From: Polynucleobacter necessarius | GTDB taxonomy: Bacteria > Pseudomonadota > Gammaproteobacteria > Burkholderiales > Burkholderiaceae | Direction of reading: 5' to 3' | Length of the DNA stretch: 64,000 bases | NCBI RefSeq assembly: GCF_900095185.1 | Contig: NZ_LT606948.1 | Location: forward strand, 1,227,915-1,291,914 | Part shown: positions 60,131-64,000 of the stretch, piece after piece | Numbering within the stretch: the stretch's first letter is position 1 | How the letters are laid out: every line of letters starts with the position of its first letter | Notes under the pieces: generated by a model | What the model was told of the DNA's origin: nothing | What the model saw: only the letters and a program-made list of their open reading frames with translations | Databases searched by the model: none | Position numbers and translations under genes: made by a program

Positions 60131-63100
60131 GTGCAAGAGCCTATAAACCAACAAAAACCCAAAGCAATCCTCAGGCCTGCATCTGCTTCCAACACCCCGC
60201 GCAGGTTGGAGATTCGCTTTCCGGAGGAAAGGCCAGTCTCTGGTCAACGACAACTGATCAAGGATGCCTTGCACAGCCACCAGGTAGTCATCGTTTGTGG
60301 CGAGACGGGGTCGGGCAAGACCACTCAACTCCCCAAGATTTGTTTAGATTTGGGACGAGGTACGATCAATGGGGGCACATTGATTGGTCATACCCAGCCC
60401 CGCAGAATTGCAGCGACTGCCATAGCCAAAAGAATTGCTCTGGAGCTTGGCTCACCAATTGGATAGGATGTGGGCTACCAAGTTCGCTTTGCTGATAAAT
60501 CGAGCATTACTGTGTCTATCAAGTTAATGACCGATGGCATCTTACTGGCAGAGACTCAGCGTGAACCACGGTTACGCGCTTATGACACGCGCATCATTAC
60601 TTCAGCAACAATTGATGCGCAGCGATTTGCCGAGCACTTTGCTATCAATGGCAAGGTTGCCCCAGTGATAGAGGTGAGCGGGCGTTTGTTTCCGGTTGAG
60701 CAGCGCTGTGCACCGCTGGAGTCAGATATTAAACCTGATAGCAACAAAAGAATCAAAGACTGCTAAAGAGATTTCAGATGCTGTGGTTCAAGAGATTACG
60801 CAAAGATCATGTTTTGCAACAGCGCTTTCACCCTGAAGTTCTGAGTCTGTTTGCCCGTCAATCTGTCGTTGAGTGGGAAAGGGTGTTTAGTCCTGGTAAT
60901 GGACGCAGAATTATTCTGACAAAAAACGTTGCCGAAACGTCTTTAACAGTACCCAATATTCGTTGGGTTATCGATAGTGGTGTGACACGAGTAAAACGCT
61001 ACTCTTAGCGTAATAAGGTGGAGCAGCTTCAGATAGAACCTATCTCTCAGACAGCAGCCAATCAGAGAGCAGAACGCTGTGGTCATGTTTCAGATGGTAT
61101 TTGCGTGCGTCTAGATAGCGAGCAAGATTACCAGGGGCGCGCACAGTTTACCGACCCTGAAATATTGCGTAGCTCATTAGTGACAGTACTTTTACGCATG
61201 AGCTCATTGCGTTCACCAAAAATTCAGCATTTCCCATTTATAGATAAACCTCTGGGAAGAGCAATCGCGGATGGTATGCAATTGTTGGATGAGTTAGGTG
61301 CGCTAGGCGAGAAAGGTTGGAAAGAAAATGGCTTCGCTGCAACATATGAGCAAGTCCACCTAGCTTTATTAACCGGCTTATTAGGTTATGTAGCCAAAAA
61401 AGATGAAGATGAAAAATCTCAAGATCGAAATAGCAAAACTGGTGGTTATGTAGGTGCTCGTGGTATTCGCCCATTTATCTAGCCAGGTTCTACTATTGGC
61501 AAAAAAGCGGGAGCTTGGATATTGGCAGGAGAGCTACAAGAAACCAATCGTATGTACGCCAGAACAATTGCCAAGATTGTGAGCCGCAATGGGTTGAGAG
61601 GGTAGCCCGCCCATCGCCTTGTTAAATCCCTGAGCGATCCATTTTGGGATAACCGTCAAGGCGAGGTAATGGCTTTTGAACGAGGCACTTTGTACGGCTT
61701 ACTCATCTATCATGGTCGTCGTGTGCGTTATGAACCTCAAAAGCCTGAGAAAGCGATAGAGCTTTTTATTCGTCAGACGCTCGTTCAAGAGGAAATGTTT
61801 GGTTGCATGGATACCCCTGCACTCCAGCGTGAGACCGAGGCTGACGCAAAGAAAAAATACCCAAATACATTTGGATTTTTTTGGCATAACCGGCGCCTCA
61901 TCAAAAAAATTGAAGCCCTAGAGCATCGTTCGAATAGACCAGATGTACTGGTCGATGATGAATTGCTCTTTGCCTTTTATGAAGCACGCATTCCAAAGGC
62001 AGTTTGTAGTCGCGAAGGTCTTAAAGCCTGGCTCAGCAAAGATAAAGAGCTTGATGGCCAACTTCGCTTAGAAAAGGCTGATCTTATGTGCCACGAGGCA
62101 GCTGGGATTACAGTGGATTGTTATCCAAAAACCATGCTAGTCGGCGGCGCTCAGCCGAGGCTCACTGATCACTTTGAGCCTGGTAGCCCTAAAGACGGAG
62201 TGACTCTAGTTGTACCTTTGACGCAGTTAAACCAGGTAGATGGCCGCCGATGTGAGTGGTTAGTGCCTGGCTGGCATGTGCGAGGAAAAAGTCTTACTCC
62301 TTCTGAAGTCTTTACCGCAAAAATTGCGTTGCCACTGCGTACCTTTGCCTGACTATGCAAAGTTTTTCTTGGAGCGCAGGCTAGAAGAAAAACAATTTGG
62401 TGTGGATGATGTTTTGGATAGTCTTATCAGCGATATTCGTAAAGAGCGTGGTCTTGAAATTAAACGTACTGACTTTAGACCAGAGTCATTACCATTACAT
62501 TCTTCGATGAACTTTCGTCTGATTGATGAGTATGGTCGTCAGCTTGCAGTCGAACGGAACTTGCCTCGTTTAGGATCTGAGTATGGCCAGACTGCACGCA
62601 GCGCCTTCCAGGCGCTTGCCCAAGAGAGACTGCACAGGTAGAGCTTTGTATTGAGCTATTTGATAAAGAAAAGGCCAGTACCCCCCAGTACAAATAAAGG
62701 CGTCACAACTCGCAATATTGAGCAGGGCAGTTATCCTGCTCTGGTTGATCGTGGCGATTTCTGCGATCTCGAAGTTTTTGATGATTTAGAAGAAGCGCGT
62801 AAGCAGCAGGCTCTCGGGTTAAGGCGCTTATTTGCTTTAGGCAATAAAGATACTCTTAAAGCCTTGCAAAAGCAGTTACCTGGTATTCGCGAGCTCGGTT
62901 TGTTATATGTATTAATATCGGGTTAGTGGAGAGCCTCATTGAGCAAATTCTCAACTTGGCTCTAGAGAGGGCATTTATAATCGCGCCACTCTCTCAGTCA
63001 GCCCGAAGCAGTTTGCAGAGCGCTGGCAGGCTGGCAAACCTCGATTAGCGCTGATTATATTGCTCAAGAGATTTCTCGACATGCCTTAAATGCGCTACAA

Positions 63101-63550
63101 TCCTACGCAGATCTACAGAAAAAAGTAGCCAGTGCAAAAGCGGTTTCACCAAGTGCTTATGCTGATAAGCAATCCCAAATGCAGGGGTTGATATATGCAA
63201 AATTTATTGCTGACATACCTTATGCGCAAATAGTTCATTTGCCGCGCTACTTGAACGCGATTGCTCTGCAATTTGATAAATTACGCTCTAATACCAGTCG
63301 TGATGCGCAATGTCACAAGGTCTGGGAGACGGTGCCACGTCCTTGGCAAAAACCCCTTCAGGGCAGTAGGGGTTCATCTGCCGATACGCTTTCTGAAGAT
63401 CAAGCTCTGACGGATTTTCGTTGGCAGTTGGCAGAGTTGCGGGTGGCTTTATTTGCCCAGGAGCTGAAAACTCCAACCCCGATGTCCTTAAAGCACTTTG
63501 AAAAGGTTCTAGCAAGCTTGCGCCAAGTCAATTCGAAGCTAAATTCATAG
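60131..63550 (+). pseudogene. hrpA: ATP-dependent RNA helicase HrpA, decayed
   Basis: HrpA is a DEAH-box helicase of about 1300 residues. A GTG start at 60131 opens the N-terminal text with Walker [21 protein letters not shown] and [13 protein letters not shown] near 60464 stops it. The next frame has [20 protein letters not shown] and then jumps from RAYDT straight to [17 protein letters not shown]. This deletes about 25 residues including the DEAH motif. More stops and frame changes follow (60764, 61006, 61480, 61603, about 62350, 62639, 62924), though long parts remain readable (ERGTLYGLLIYHGRRVRYEP; TVDCYPKTMLVGGAQPRLTD). Dead beyond doubt. Confidence 0.95.
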
Positions 63551-63596
63551 GGACGCGGAGGGCTTTTTGACTGCTTCGATTGCTTACAATATAAGG

Positions 63597-64000
63597 ATGC
63601 ACACATTTATTAAGAATGGCGTTTTTCGCACAATTGCTTTCTCTGTTTCCATAGGCTTATTGCTAGTTAACCAAAGCACTTTTGCGCAGACTCCAAGCTC
63701 TACTGTTTCTTCCACAACATCTATGGCAAGTAATCAGCCCAAGTTGGCTGTGACTCTGAATGCAGGTGAGGCCTCAGTTAGTAAAGACGCCAAGTCATAT
63801 TGCCTTCACAGCAGATAGCAAAATTGCATTTAGACATCACTGGACTCCCGGCAGGTCCAGACGATATGGAAATTACTCCTGATGGCAAAACGCTTTGGGT
63901 GACCCTTCGCTTTTCTAAAAAAGTAGGGGGGATCGATATCCCAACCATGAAGTTGGTGACAGTGTTCTCCGTATTGCATGCGTGTTCTTGCTCGGCTGTT
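63597..64000 (+). pseudogene. YncE-like (YVTN) beta-propeller protein, frameshifted, cut by window edge
   Basis: The N-terminus from ATG 63597 is a signal peptide (TIAFSVSIGLLLVNQSTFAQ) and a Ser/Thr-rich leader. It ends at 63816-63818 with TAG. In another frame the text ITGLPAGPDDMEITPDGKTL, then WVTLRFSKKVGGIDIPTMKL, shows the YVTN/NHL-type blade found in YncE-like periplasmic proteins. The continuation lies beyond the window, so further state is unknown. Confidence 0.68.

Overview
The window most resembles a Polynucleobacter-type betaproteobacterium (Burkholderiales). The reasons are moderate GC, the linkage ndk-rlmN-ispG-hisS-yfgM-bamB-der-hfq-hflX-hflK-hflC-hisZ-purA, surE-pcm-nlpD, dnaX-ybaB-recR, a rho/trxA/AddAB-type block, and protein sequences typical of that group. 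Roughly half of the loci are pseudogenes with frameshifts, nonsense codons, internal deletions or truncations, standing next to intact housekeeping genes. That points to the obligate ciliate-endosymbiont lineage of P. necessarius, i.e. an early-stage reduced genome. The species name is an inference; the decay is seen directly. No insertion sequence, phage gene, integrase, CRISPR array or defence island was recognised.

Layout. 1-4491: decayed Bug-type solute receptor and a block of four eroded lipoprotein genes (COG3014-like, ycfL-like, lpoB, and a CsgG/LpoB-like gene). 4538-10151, minus strand: intact MATE exporter, ArnT-like glycosyltransferase, ribosomal protein L31 type B, rho and trxA. 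10262-16761: intact AddB/AddA-type repair nuclease-helicase pair. 16779-22129: mostly dead genes (tartrate dehydrogenase-like, umuDC, YkgJ-like, exonuclease, SRPBCC, rhodanese) with one intact YqhA-type membrane gene. 22262-25075: 4.5S RNA, dnaX, ybaB and recR. 25306-31737: dead carbohydrate porin, dead heavy-metal RND efflux genes, intact surE and nlpD, dead pcm, exonuclease and rlmD. 32106-47295: Bax inhibitor-like gene, then the long intact cluster ndk to purA, in which only hflX is dead. 47349-52896: a graveyard of glyoxylate/C2-acid catabolism (malate synthase G, class II aldolase, ketopantoate-reductase-like, LysR, and a gcl-glxR deletion scar) plus an MFS remnant and one open unknown gene. 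53040-60113: tRNA-Leu, rnr, rlmB, a small DUF2892 gene, dead transaldolase, rpiA, yggX and argA. 60131-64000: long dead hrpA and a dead YncE-like beta-propeller gene cut by the window edge.

The intact genes form a coherent minimal set: replication clamp loading and recombination repair (dnaX, recR, AddAB-type pair), transcription termination (rho), RNA turnover and modification (rnr, rlmN, rlmB, hfq), translation (hisS, L31, tRNA-Leu, 4.5S RNA, der), outer-membrane assembly and cell-wall hydrolysis (bamB, yfgM-like, nlpD), membrane proteolysis control (hflKC), and biosynthesis of isoprenoids, purines, histidine and arginine. The broken genes concern carbon-source scavenging, C2 acid use, metal efflux, mutagenic repair and accessory RNA helicase/modification functions. 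This pattern fits relaxed selection in a host.

No convincing new biological system was found. The most interesting observations are deletion scars that create chimeric reading frames (umuD::umuC under a LexA-like box; gcl::glxR), a candidate 26-residue membrane peptide, an intact unknown protein surrounded by pseudogenes, and a possible scar between rlmN and ispG.
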